Below, piece after piece: positions 33,830 to 41,300 of a stretch of 64,000 nt of DNA (its first letter is position 1; every line of letters begins with the position of its first letter). A model generated the notes under the pieces. That model did no database searches. It saw nothing but the letters and a program-made list of their open reading frames with translations, and was not told the DNA's origin. The stretch covers positions 1 through 64,000 of the forward strand of contig NZ_JAQQPS010000004.1 in assembly GCF_036688685.1 (NCBI RefSeq), given 5' to 3'. The DNA is from JALYUM01 sp036688685. Its GTDB lineage: Bacteria; Pseudomonadota; Gammaproteobacteria; Burkholderiales; Burkholderiaceae_D. The position numbers were made by a program, and so were the translations under genes.

Positions 33830-34600
33830 TTACTGCAAGATGAGGGTGTGTTGTTGCGGCGGTGCGTGCTGCTGGGTACCAAGCAGTTCGCCGATCTTGG
33901 CGACACCGGCCGGGTTGTAGCGGAAGCTCGGCATTTGCTTATCTGAGGTCTGCGACTTGTCCATCATGAATTCGCCGTACTGCGCGATCTTCAGCCCGTG
34001 AGCGTTGGCTATTTTGCCGACGGCATTTTTGGTGATGCCGTAGAGTTTTCCAACTTCGGTTGCCGAGATCATCTTCTCAATCGTTGGCAGCGGCATTACC
34101 TCTTCGCCAGCCCCCTGGTTGACGAGCTTGGCAAAAATTGTTTGCTGAGCAGGTAAGCCAAGGCCGGGAAAACGAGCGCACAGCAATTCGGCAGTTTTCG
34201 TGTTTTCCTTGATGGCACGTGCGCGGCGCGCAGCCGACAGCGCCGGATCGACGCCAACATGGCGTGGTGCTGGCGCTGGAAGTGCACCAGATTCCAGCGC
34301 GGCCAGGCGGTCATAGACCTTCGTCTGGACGACGAGCGATTCGCTCATCACCATCAGCTCGCACTCGCGTTTCGGCAGGTAGTAGCACGGATAAGTGCGA
34401 CCGCGGCTGTCTTTGTAATCTCCTAAAAATTTAGGAGATTGAATCCCTGGGTGCTTCTCGATCTTCGCCATGAAATTGTCGTGGCGGAGTTCGGCGCTGC
34501 CGGGCTCGCGGTCTTCGTTGATTACGTCGACCAGCTCGACGCTGGACATCGTGGGGGCTTCGGCGGCGAGGAGCAGCTCGTGTTTGACTCGATCATTCAT
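33830..34600 (-). CDS. rha: Rha-family phage regulatory protein
   Basis: A 256-residue protein. The N-terminal 100 residues show the Rha pattern: MSSVELVDVINEDREPGSAE, HDNFMAKIEKHPG, YKDSRGRTYPCYYLPKRECE and LMVMSESLVVQTKVYDRL. Rha proteins were first seen in phi-80/P22-type phages, where they interfere with growth in some hosts; several relatives act as antirepressors. The C-terminal half carries a helix-turn-helix-like region (ATEVGKLYGITKNAVGKIAN) and ends in a Gln/His-rich tail. It overlaps the upstream Arc-like gene by eight bases, which suggests Arc sets its level. Confidence 0.87.
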   Translation of the reverse strand: MNDRVKHELLLAAEAPTMSSVELVDVINEDREPGSAELRHDNFMAKIEKHPGIQSPKFLGDYKDSRGRTYPCYYLPKRECELMVMSESLVVQTKVYDRLAALESGALPAPAPRHVGVDPALSAARRARAIKENTKTAELLCARFPGLGLPAQQTIFAKLVNQGAGEEVMPLPTIEKMISATEVGKLYGITKNAVGKIANAHGLKIAQYGEFMMDKSQTSDKQMPSFRYNPAGVAKIGELLGTQQHAPPQQHTLILQ

Positions 34601-34748
34601 TTGATTTCAACTCCTTCTTCAAACTTTCTTCCAGGCGCATCACCAACTCACTGTTGAGGCTGCGATGGTTATTTCTGGCCTGCTCAGTCAGCTGCTTTTT
34701 CAGCTCTTCCGGCATGCGGATCCCAAATGGGGCTATCGAACGAGTCAT
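34593..34748 (-). CDS. Arc-like ribbon-helix-helix repressor
   Basis: A 51-residue Arc/MetJ-type protein: strand SIAPFGIRMPEELKKQL, helix TEQARNNHRSLNSELVMRLE, tail SLKKELKSNE. This is the classical Arc layout (beta strand with F-x-R-M, then N-R-S-L-N-S-E-L). It would dimerise and bind palindromic operators. Three 18-bp repeats lie directly upstream, between it and a second, divergent Arc-like gene. Its stop overlaps the Rha start. Confidence 0.85.
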   Translation of the reverse strand: MTRSIAPFGIRMPEELKKQLTEQARNNHRSLNSELVMRLEESLKKELKSNE

Positions 34749-34765
34749 TGATTTATCTCCATGAC

Positions 34766-34838
34766 TACATCGTGAAGCTATGGTTACACGGTGTAGCTAT
34801 CGCGTCAAGAAATTTTTGATTACACTGTGTAGCTATGG
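34766..34838. promoter_or_regulatory. Three 18-bp operator-like repeats between divergent Arc-like genes
   Basis: Copies at 34766 (TACATCGTGAAGCTATGG), 34785 (TACACGGTGTAGCTATCG) and 34821 (TACACTGTGTAGCTATGG). The TACAC-N-GTGTA core of the last two is palindromic. The third overlaps the start codon at 34835. On the minus strand a TTGACG box lies between copies 2 and 3, so both divergent promoters would be covered. Confidence 0.65.
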
Positions 34839-35299
34839 CTACCAACAAAACTATTCGCCCTCCTACCGGGCACATCGCGCCGTTTGGACTTCGCCTCCAG
34901 CCGGATTTGAAAGCACAAGCCGAGCAGTCGGCAGCGCGCGCCGGACGCAGCCTGAATTCTGAAATTGTTCATGTACTGTCGGATCACTACCAGCGCCAAG
35001 CGATAAGCGATCGGCTGGTGGATTCGGAGCTCGGCTATCTTGGAGAAAATCCCAGCGCCGAATATGAATCCTCGTCCTCGCCGGAGCTGCCTGAGCTCAG
35101 GCTTACCCTTGACGCGGGCGATGAGCCTATCTGCTGGGATGAAATTCATGAGTACATCCGCGCAATTCGTAAGACTATGAACGTCAATGACGTTCGGCTC
35201 TCGATAACCGTGAACGCTGGCGCGCACGTTTCGAGCAATGAGCGCGAGTCGCAGACGGATACCCTTGCAAAAAAATTGCGAAGCAAGAAATTGCGCTGA
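34835..35299 (+). CDS. Arc-like DNA-binding protein with a C-terminal extension
   Basis: A 154-residue protein. The N-terminal 50 residues repeat the Arc fold (HIAPFGLRLQPDLKAQAEQS, then RAGRSLNSEIVHVLSDHYQR). Behind it is an unrecognised domain of about 100 residues (YESSSSPELPELRLTLDAGD, then NVNDVRLSITVNAGAHVSSN) that could bind a partner or ligand. It is divergent from the short Arc-like gene and shares its repeats. No ribosome site is seen before the ATG, which lies inside an operator copy; initiation may be weak or leaderless. The 3' end overlaps the remnant Bro-N gene region on the other strand. Confidence 0.8.
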   Translation: MATNKTIRPPTGHIAPFGLRLQPDLKAQAEQSAARAGRSLNSEIVHVLSDHYQRQAISDRLVDSELGYLGENPSAEYESSSSPELPELRLTLDAGDEPICWDEIHEYIRAIRKTMNVNDVRLSITVNAGAHVSSNERESQTDTLAKKLRSKKLR

Positions 35300-35549
35300 C
35301 CTTTGCAGAACATCCGGCTCAGCCAGCACGCGCAGTTTTTTGCACGCCACCGGCGGTTTGAAGGGGGCGCAAGATTTGCACCCCCTTGCAGTGACTGCGC
35401 ATTGCCGTCGTAGAGTCGACGTAAGCCAGCGCGTCGCAGGCGTCTTTGCCGACTAACAGGGGTTCGCCGAGTTCGTCGATGACTACGCGAACCTGATGCT
35501 TGTCGAAGTTGAAGATAGTTGGAGCGGTGGTGCGGAGCGGTGCGTTCAT
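35300..35549 (-). pseudogene. Truncated Bro-N antirepressor remnant
   Basis: From an ATG at 35549 (AGGA ribosome site) the frame gives the Bro-N start: TIFNFDKHQVRVVIDELGEP, LLVGKDACDALAYVDSTTAM and PLQTAGGVQ. A run of six A then shifts the frame, and it stops at 35319. Removing one A restores the expected continuation QKLRVLAEPDVL for about 12 residues, after which homology is lost where the convergent Arc-like gene begins. Bro-N domains bind DNA, and full-length ones carry a C-terminal antirepressor or KilA-type domain, missing here. A strong promoter with repressor operators lies just upstream, so the remnant may still be transcribed. Confidence 0.7.
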
Positions 35550-35583
35550 CACATTTTCCTAAGCAGCGTCATCGAATGGCTCA

Positions 35584-35612
35584 ATAATAGGTAAATCTAT
35601 TAAGTGTGTCAA
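35584..35612 (-). promoter_or_regulatory. Promoter of the Bro-N remnant
   Basis: On the minus strand TTGACA (35612 to 35607), a 17-base spacer and TATTAT (35589 to 35584). The spacer is largely made of an operator that also occurs at the repressor/cro region. Confidence 0.75.
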
Positions 35613-35627
35613 TAGGTTTATCTATAA
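35586..35627. promoter_or_regulatory. Two repressor operators before the Bro-N remnant
   Basis: AATAGGTAAATCTATT at 35586 to 35601 is the exact reverse complement of 37139 to 37154 in the repressor/cro control region. A second site, AATAGGTTTATCTATAA, lies at 35611 to 35627. They overlap the -10/spacer and the -35 side of the leftward promoter. Confidence 0.7.
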
Positions 35628-35833
35628 TTTTGCCTGCATGGCTAAACTCTCCGATGCAGCGCTGGTTTAGGCTCATCGGAGTGGATGGATAGCTACATGA
35701 TTGCTGAGACTGGAAAGTGTGTTAAGTGCGGCTAGCTGCCACATGACACAGAGAGGCCGCTTGACGTATGCCCCGGCCTGCTAAACGTGTTTTTTAACCC
35801 GCCAGGCGTACCCGTCAAGCCGCTAGACGTATA

Positions 35834-36460
35834 TCATTTCTTGCGCAGCCATCCCGCGATGGTCCGCTGCGCGTTCTGCTCGGTGAGCACTGCACCTAGT
35901 TTTCGGCCGTGATCTATGACTGCATCTTTCAGCTCATGAGCTGCTCTGTTGGCCGAAGGCCATGCACCGGCCGCGTATTTTGCCCTGGTCCAGCTTTCAA
36001 GTTCCCGAAGTGGAGCCAGTTTTTTCGCCGCACCGGCTTTGCCAATTTTAGAAGCGTGCGCTTTGATCGCGCATGGGGCGCACATACCATCGAACAATTC
36101 TATTTTTGTCATGGATACCAGTACCCCGACAAGCCAGTTGCCGAGGCATAACGCGTCGATAATTTCAGTTTCATCTCTATTTCCTGAAATTATAAGATGC
36201 TGGAAATATGCCATCTCAAGGAAGCGTTCGGCATACTCCTTATTATCCAAATCGCGTAAGTCTGATCTAGATTCTTTCTCAAACCTTTTCAAAAATTTTT
36301 TCTGGACCTGTTCATCTCGAACATCTACATTTATTCGAAGGCCTGCTTGTATAAGCTTCTCTTGATACCATTCGGCCTGTGCGTCAAGGGTCTTTAGTCT
36401 TCGCTCCCTCTCAAATCTAGATGATATCGGCCACGATCGACCATCTCTACGCTTCGTCAT
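35834..36460 (-). CDS. Phage immunity-region hypothetical protein
   Basis: A 208-residue basic, helical protein (SRFERERRLKTLDAQAEWYQ, then RDEQVQKKFLKRFEKESRSD) ending in RTIAGWLRKK. No family recognised. It follows the repressor gene by 17 bases on the same strand, so it is expressed in the lysogen. Together with its lower GC than neighbours this fits a lysogenic conversion or superinfection-exclusion gene; that role is inferred from position only. Confidence 0.62.
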   Translation of the reverse strand: MTKRRDGRSWPISSRFERERRLKTLDAQAEWYQEKLIQAGLRINVDVRDEQVQKKFLKRFEKESRSDLRDLDNKEYAERFLEMAYFQHLIISGNRDETEIIDALCLGNWLVGVLVSMTKIELFDGMCAPCAIKAHASKIGKAGAAKKLAPLRELESWTRAKYAAGAWPSANRAAHELKDAVIDHGRKLGAVLTEQNAQRTIAGWLRKK

Positions 36461-36477
36461 CGGTATAAATCCCTTGT

Positions 36478-37092
36478 TTATCTTGGTATAATTGCAAATA
36501 TTTTAGACTCACGGATAATTTCTGTACTAGGCAAAGTGAGTGAGTCCGCAGTTCTATTCAGTGGGTCATAGCACGTTTCCGAGTCTCTAATAAATCTAAG
36601 TCGAAAAATCCCGGCTCTGCCGTCCTTTAATTCCGAATAAACAATGTCGCCTGCCAAAGTTTTTGCATTAGGATTTATAATTAAGGTATCGCCGGAAAGT
36701 ATTCTATCGCCAAATCCATCGCCTTTTATTTTTAAGAAATATGACTGATCGGGCAAGCCGAGGCCAGGAAATTCCGCGCTGATATTTTCTTGCATAATTT
36801 CAATCCAGCCGCTTACCGACGCTTGCACCACTTGTGTAAGAGGTGCTCCGGTGACCTCTGAACGTGCCCCGTCATAAGAGTCGTCTAAAGTAGGCGCCCC
36901 ACGTCCCGTCTCCAACCACAATGGGCGCACCTTCAGCGCTGTAGCGATGCTGGCGATACGAGCAGTGCCCTTCGACTTGTCATTCTCAAGATCGCTAAGG
37001 GTTGCCTGTGTCAGTCCAACTTTCTGTGCGAGCTCGCTCTGCGATAGGCGTTGCGCTCTTCTTGACTCTTTGATGCGTTGTCCAATAGACAT
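36478..37092 (-). CDS. CI-like repressor with a catalytically dead S24 domain
   Basis: A 204-residue prophage repressor. The N-terminal helix-turn-helix is clear (MSIGQRIKESRRAQRLSQSE, LAQKVGLTQATLSDLENDKS). The C-terminal half keeps the LexA/S24 fold (YFLKIKGDGFGDRILSGDTL, AGDIVYSELKDGRAGIFRL). The catalytic Ser of the usual G-D/N-S-M is Gly here (GDGF), and the Lys normally found before R/K-L is absent. It should not self-cleave during the SOS response, so induction probably needs an antirepressor. The ATG has a good ribosome site (GGGGGAAA). Several operators lie in the 96 bases between it and the divergent cro-like gene. Confidence 0.88.
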   Translation of the reverse strand: MSIGQRIKESRRAQRLSQSELAQKVGLTQATLSDLENDKSKGTARIASIATALKVRPLWLETGRGAPTLDDSYDGARSEVTGAPLTQVVQASVSGWIEIMQENISAEFPGLGLPDQSYFLKIKGDGFGDRILSGDTLIINPNAKTLAGDIVYSELKDGRAGIFRLRFIRDSETCYDPLNRTADSLTLPSTEIIRESKIFAIIPR

Positions 37093-37103
37093 GTATTTCC
37101 CCC

Positions 37104-37181
37104 AAATAGGTTTATATAGGTATTCTTATATAGATCTTAATAGATTTACCTATTGACGCGCAACATAGATATACCTATAAT
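37104..37181. promoter_or_regulatory. Repressor operator cluster between repressor and cro-like genes
   Basis: Related sites are AAATAGGTTTATATAGG at 37104, AATAGATTTACCTATT at 37139 to 37154 and CATAGATATACCTATAAT at 37164 to 37181, with a looser one near 37114 to 37133. The 37139 copy is repeated exactly (inverted) at 35586. They cover the rightward promoter. Confidence 0.7.
37153..37181 (+). promoter_or_regulatory. Rightward early promoter (pR-like)
   Basis: TTGACG (37153 to 37158), a 17-base spacer and TATAAT (37176 to 37181). The expected start of transcription falls at about 37188, on the start codon of the cro-like gene. Confidence 0.82.
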
Positions 37182-37188
37182 TTTTCAC

Positions 37189-37386
37189 ATGGATATCCAA
37201 CACATCGTGAAGTCGCTCATCGACAGCGGCATGACCCAATCGGAAATTGCACATGAAGTGCAGTGCAGCCAACCGACGATTTCTGGCATCGCCACTGGCC
37301 AGGTTGGCAAGACGAGGCCTTCTTACAAGGTTGTCACTGGCCTGAAGAGGTTGGCGGAGAGCCGGCAGATCCTTTGCCGATTATGA
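37189..37386 (+). CDS. Cro-like helix-turn-helix protein, probably leaderless
   Basis: A 65-residue DNA-binding protein (MDIQHIVKSLIDSGMTQSEI, AHEVQCSQPTISGIATGQVG) with a central helix-turn-helix. Its place, divergent from the repressor and behind the operator-covered promoter, is that of Cro. The -10 box ends eight bases before the ATG and there is no Shine-Dalgarno sequence, so the message probably starts at or beside the AUG. A longer frame from 37153 would begin inside the -35 box and is rejected. It should switch the phage toward lytic growth and repress the repressor. Confidence 0.8.
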   Translation: MDIQHIVKSLIDSGMTQSEIAHEVQCSQPTISGIATGQVGKTRPSYKVVTGLKRLAESRQILCRL

Positions 37387-37476
37387 AGGCCGAGGCGCAC
37401 TAAAACTATCGCATGCTTGGCGACCAGAACAGGTCGTCTGCGCAGGCCCCTTTACGCCCAAATTTTGGAGAGCACC

Positions 37477-38133
37477 ATGCAAGAGATCGTAAATTACTTA
37501 ATGACAGAGCGTCCGAAGTGCACTCGCTCAGTGTTTTTCGCTATGCGCCTGGGCGTACGCAGGCTGCACGCGAAACTCGAACAGGATTACGCGCAGATTC
37601 GCAGCCTGGGCCGGAAAAAAGCGATCCTTGCCTCTGGCGCGTCGCCGTTCAACCAAGACCGTATTGCCAAAATCGACAGTGAAATAGCTGATGTACGGGT
37701 GCACAGTACTGCGCTGCGCGATGTGCTGCGGGATGCAGGAAAAGTCTTGATCCAAGTGGGCGACCAGATCGACTCAGAGACGACGCTTGAACAGCGCTTC
37801 GAACTGATGAACTGCAACGTCGCAGACCGCCCGACCATCGACGACGAGCACAGCGGCATGGTCTACCTGATGGGCGTGTACTGCGTCGAGGACTCTGCCC
37901 AGCATCGCTGCGACCAGTTCAACGACCGTCCGCTGCACGCTGCAGTCAATGCGCACATCCACCACCAAATGTTCAGCACTCCGGAGGGGCGCAAGGTTGC
38001 CGACGAAATCTTTGACGAAATGTTGGCGCCTGGTGGCCTTCTCGAAAAAGTATCCACTTATACCCGGAGCAGCGATGGCCCGATGCATCGCAATCCTCCG
38101 CGGCTGGTCTGCGTGGAAGGCGGTGCCGCATGA
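37477..38133 (+). CDS. Phage early hypothetical protein
   Basis: A 218-residue protein from an ATG at 37477 with the ribosome site GGAGAG. It is largely helical (VRRLHAKLEQDYAQIRSLGR, then DVLRDAGKVLIQVGDQID). No family is recognised. The end overlaps the next gene by four bases (ATGA), opening the rightward early operon that leads to the replication genes. An upstream extension of the frame to 37417 is rejected because it lacks a ribosome site. Confidence 0.65.
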   Translation: MQEIVNYLMTERPKCTRSVFFAMRLGVRRLHAKLEQDYAQIRSLGRKKAILASGASPFNQDRIAKIDSEIADVRVHSTALRDVLRDAGKVLIQVGDQIDSETTLEQRFELMNCNVADRPTIDDEHSGMVYLMGVYCVEDSAQHRCDQFNDRPLHAAVNAHIHHQMFSTPEGRKVADEIFDEMLAPGGLLEKVSTYTRSSDGPMHRNPPRLVCVEGGAA

Positions 38134-38633
38134 AAAACCGCAACAAACGCAAGTTCGCGCGACAGTCTCAAATACCAGCCAAAACGGTATTTGGCACAAA
38201 CGCCATGGCGGCCATGTACGCGCCAGTCGACCCGGACCGCTTCCTGGCGATGACGCAGGTGTTCAACGAGGGCGCCCTGGTGCCGATCAAGCCTCGCCCA
38301 GGCAAGGGCTGGCACCTGACCGATATTCCAATCAACCGCGCCATGATGGCGGTCTGCGGCGCCTGCAAAGAAGCGAACCTGCCTGACGGCGAATTCGAGG
38401 CCATCGTGACGCGCCTTATGCTGACAGCGCATATCGTTCAAGCCCGGCACATGTTCGGACACTACATTCGCAGCAGTGCCGATGGACTTTCTACCGAGCT
38501 GGGCGGCCCGTTGCTGAAGGCTGCCGCTGTGGCCAAAATCGAACTACATGGAGAGCATGACCGGTTCGACCTCGCTGATGTTCTTTTACATGCGCAACGC
38601 TTCGAATCCATCGAAGAGGCGGCGGGAAAATGA
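38130..38633 (+). CDS. Phage early hypothetical protein
   Basis: A 167-residue protein with a basic start (MKNRNKRKFARQSQIPAKTV) and a helical body containing VCGACKEANLPDGEFEAIV and MLTAHIVQARHMFGHYIRSS. It overlaps both neighbours by four bases. I do not recognise a family. The position just before the replication proteins suggests a helper role in replication or recombination. Confidence 0.62.
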   Translation: MKNRNKRKFARQSQIPAKTVFGTNAMAAMYAPVDPDRFLAMTQVFNEGALVPIKPRPGKGWHLTDIPINRAMMAVCGACKEANLPDGEFEAIVTRLMLTAHIVQARHMFGHYIRSSADGLSTELGGPLLKAAAVAKIELHGEHDRFDLADVLLHAQRFESIEEAAGK

Positions 38634-39514
38634 AGCGGCCGTCGTTCCAGTTTTACCCTGCCGACTTTCGCAATAATTCGAAGCTCCGCCGCTGCTCGCC
38701 GGCCGCCCGCGGCGCGTGGGTCGACATCATGTGCGTGCTGCACGATTCCGATGAATACGGTGTCTGCCGCTGGCCGCTGGTCGAGCTGGCGCAATCGGCC
38801 GGCGTGCCGATCAAGCTGGCGCGCGAGTTGTCGGCCAAGGACGTGCTCAAGGGCGCCGACCAGGCCGCGCTCGACTACGTATTCACCCCTCGACACGCGA
38901 ACAAAGACGGCGATCCTGTCACCTTGGTAGTGGCTGGTGATGGTCCATGTTGGTACTGCAGCCGCTTCGTGCGGGACGAATACGTACGGCAGCGTCGTGG
39001 CCAAAGTACCCGATATACAAGCGACAATCAGCCACCAAAGCATGCACCTGATGGCGTACCAATGTCCTCACCAATGCCCCCCTTTGGTGAGCCGCAGGGT
39101 GACGGCGCTTCATCTCCATCTTCATCTACATCTAAAAGCAAAGGTCAACTGCCTATGTCGTCTGGCGACGACGTGCGGGAGTGCCCATACGGCACGTTGG
39201 CAAACCTGTACCACGACCTAATGCCACTGAACCCCAAGATGAAAGTGCTGAACGCTGCCCGCAAGAGCGCCATGAAGGCACGGTGGAACGAAGCAGCCAA
39301 GCTCGACTGCGAGCCGTTCGGCTACACCACGCAAGCCGCCGGTCTAGAGGCCTGGCGCCAGTTCTTCGCCGTTTGCTCCGAGTCCAAGTTCCTGACCGGC
39401 CTGGCGCCAGCTGCGCCCGGTAAGCCCGCCTTCGTGGCCGACATCGATTTTCTGTTCTCACCGAGCGGTTTCGCCAAGACGCTCGAAAACAAATACCACC
39501 GGGATGCACCATGA
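38630..39514 (+). CDS. Phage replication initiator, DUF1376-like N-terminus
   Basis: A 294-residue protein. The N-terminal 130 residues (SFQFYPADFRNNSKLRRCSP, AARGAWVDIMCVLHDSDEYG) match the DUF1376-type winged helix found in phage replication proteins. The middle is a Ser/Pro-rich linker, and the C-terminal part (GTLANLYHDLMPLNPKMKVL, then AWRQFFAVCSESKFLTGLAP) resembles DnaD/O-type helicase-loader tails. It probably binds the phage origin, perhaps within this gene as in lambda O, and delivers the DnaB helicase encoded next. The ATG overlaps the previous stop by four bases, and its stop overlaps the helicase start. Confidence 0.8.
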   Translation: MKRPSFQFYPADFRNNSKLRRCSPAARGAWVDIMCVLHDSDEYGVCRWPLVELAQSAGVPIKLARELSAKDVLKGADQAALDYVFTPRHANKDGDPVTLVVAGDGPCWYCSRFVRDEYVRQRRGQSTRYTSDNQPPKHAPDGVPMSSPMPPFGEPQGDGASSPSSSTSKSKGQLPMSSGDDVRECPYGTLANLYHDLMPLNPKMKVLNAARKSAMKARWNEAAKLDCEPFGYTTQAAGLEAWRQFFAVCSESKFLTGLAPAAPGKPAFVADIDFLFSPSGFAKTLENKYHRDAP

Positions 39515-40884
39515 CCGAAGCACCAACCGAAACACAAACGATGTCCATGCGCGCCGAACAGGCCGTGCTGGGTGGGCTCATCATCAGCAACGACGCCATG
39601 GACCGCATCGTCGATCTGGACGCTGGCCACTTCCAGCACCAGGATCACAAGCTGATCTTTAGCGAGATGCGTCGGCAGATCCTGGCGAATCAGACGGCGG
39701 ATGCAATCACCGTTGCTGCGGCCCTGGGCTCGAAAGTCCCCGACTGCCTGCGGTACATCACCCAACTGCGTAGTTCGGCTGTCAGCGCGGTCAACATCCG
39801 GCGCCATGCCGACATGGTCATCGAGAAAGCGACAAAACGCGCGCTGCTGGCTTTGAGCATCGAGATGGGGGAGTTGGCAGGGTCGCCCCAGTCGGCGGCT
39901 TCCTGTGTCGATCTGGTGGCGTCCAAGCTCGATCTGCTGGCCCAGGCAAAGGTAACGCAGGAGCCCGAGCGAATCGAGGACATGATGGCCGACTATATCG
40001 CCGTTCTCGAGGCGCGCATGAGCGGCGCCATCAAGCCAGTGCGCACCGGCTATACCGACCTGGATGCGAAGCTCGACGGCGGGCTGGAGCGCGGCACGCT
40101 GACCGTGTTGGCGGCGCGCCCGGGCATGGGAAAGACCGCGTTCGGGCTGGGGGTCGCGCGCAACGCGTCATACGAGGGCGTGGGCATGTTTTTCTCGATG
40201 GAGATGTCGCGCATGCAGGTGGCCGACCGCAACACGTCGGCGATCGGCAAGATCCCGCTGAAGTGGCTGCGCAAGCCTACCGAATCCGACGGCGATGTTG
40301 TGCACTGGACGGCAATCACACACGCGATCGCCAAGACGCGTGAAATGAACCTGATCATCGATTCGCAGACCGGCCTGAACACGATCGAGATTCGCGCAAA
40401 GGCTCGCAAGGTGAAGCGCCAGGCTGGCGCGCTCGACGTCATTGTCATCGACCAGTTGAGCTTCATCACCGGCGGCCGCTCGGACAAATCGTATGAGGCA
40501 GTCGGCGAGCACACCCGCGCGCTGGTGGCGCTGGCCAAGGAGCTGGACTGCGCCGTCATCCTGCTGTGCCAGCTGAACCGCGAGTGCGAGAAGCGGCCCA
40601 ATAAGCGCCCGATCATGGCCGACCTGGCGATGTCTGGATCGATCGAGCAGGACGCCGCCAACATCCTGTTCCTGTATCGCGACGAGGTCTACAACCCCGA
40701 TACATCGGACCGCGGTATGTGCGAAGTCAACTGCGAGAAGCTGCGCCAAGGCGAGCCAGGGCCGGTGGCGCTCGCGTATATCGGCAACCAGACGCGCTTC
40801 GAGGATTTGGGGCATCGGTGGCAGCCGCACCAGGCCGAGAAGAAGGAACTGCCGCCGCGCCGCGGATTCGGAGTGCGGCCATGA
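39511..40884 (+). CDS. dnaB: Replicative DNA helicase, DnaB type
   Basis: A 457-residue DnaB-family helicase. The N-terminal helical domain (MRAEQAVLGGLIISNDAMDR) starts near residue 11. The RecA-like domain has Walker A ARPGMGKTAFG near residue 205, a Walker B region (LDVIVIDQLSFITG) and the DnaB motif RGMCEVNCEKLRQGEPG at the end. LLCQLNRECEKRPNKRPIMA carries the usual Arg/Gln motif. It unwinds DNA at the phage fork. Overlap with the initiator gene supports coupled synthesis. Phages that bring their own DnaB do not depend on capturing the host one. Confidence 0.93.
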   Translation: MTEAPTETQTMSMRAEQAVLGGLIISNDAMDRIVDLDAGHFQHQDHKLIFSEMRRQILANQTADAITVAAALGSKVPDCLRYITQLRSSAVSAVNIRRHADMVIEKATKRALLALSIEMGELAGSPQSAASCVDLVASKLDLLAQAKVTQEPERIEDMMADYIAVLEARMSGAIKPVRTGYTDLDAKLDGGLERGTLTVLAARPGMGKTAFGLGVARNASYEGVGMFFSMEMSRMQVADRNTSAIGKIPLKWLRKPTESDGDVVHWTAITHAIAKTREMNLIIDSQTGLNTIEIRAKARKVKRQAGALDVIVIDQLSFITGGRSDKSYEAVGEHTRALVALAKELDCAVILLCQLNRECEKRPNKRPIMADLAMSGSIEQDAANILFLYRDEVYNPDTSDRGMCEVNCEKLRQGEPGPVALAYIGNQTRFEDLGHRWQPHQAEKKELPPRRGFGVRP

Positions 40885-41300
40885 AATCGCCAGTAAAACG
40901 TGTTTCGTGCGGCGCGAAAGTGGCGGTGACCTCCAAACGCAGCCCGTACCTACGACATCTGCAAATGATTAGTGATCATCGGTATGAGGCATGGCGACCA
41001 TCACCGAGGCCCAGTCAAATGCTTGCATCGCGAGGCCTCGAGAACCTCGAATCGGGGGTGTCGAGCATACCGTCGAATAGGTGGTTAAGGTCTGAGGCCT
41101 GCAATGAAAATTCGACCAATTCGCTCAGCCTCCTCGAGCGGTCCATAGAGGTCGTTCGAGTAAAGATGGCTCTCCGAAATGAACAATGGAGGCTTGTTAG
41201 TTGTAAGGGCATCGCCCTCGAAGACCTTTGCGCAAGCCTCAACAACATCGCGGCGCCTTGTGTCCGCGTGGCGGAGAAATTTCGCGGTTACCCTCATTAA
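40881..41300 (+). CDS. Doubtful gene after dnaB, perhaps a remnant
   Basis: An ATG overlaps the dnaB TGA by four bases, as at every junction of this operon, so a gene should start here (MKSPVKRVSCGAKVAVTSKR). The frame stays open to 41300, but from about residue 60 it runs antisense to a plausible minus-strand gene (41085 to 41354) and looks unlike protein. The likely history is a former early gene truncated by an insertion. No family recognised. Confidence 0.3.
   Translation: MKSPVKRVSCGAKVAVTSKRSPYLRHLQMISDHRYEAWRPSPRPSQMLASRGLENLESGVSSIPSNRWLRSEACNENSTNSLSLLERSIEVVRVKMALRNEQWRLVSCKGIALEDLCASLNNIAAPCVRVAEKFRGYPH

Noticed and set aside
34766..34838. The three 18-bp repeats as a CRISPR array
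   Set aside because: Spacing is irregular (19 and 36 bases), there are no 30-base spacers or cas genes, and the copies sit between divergent regulators, which fits operators.
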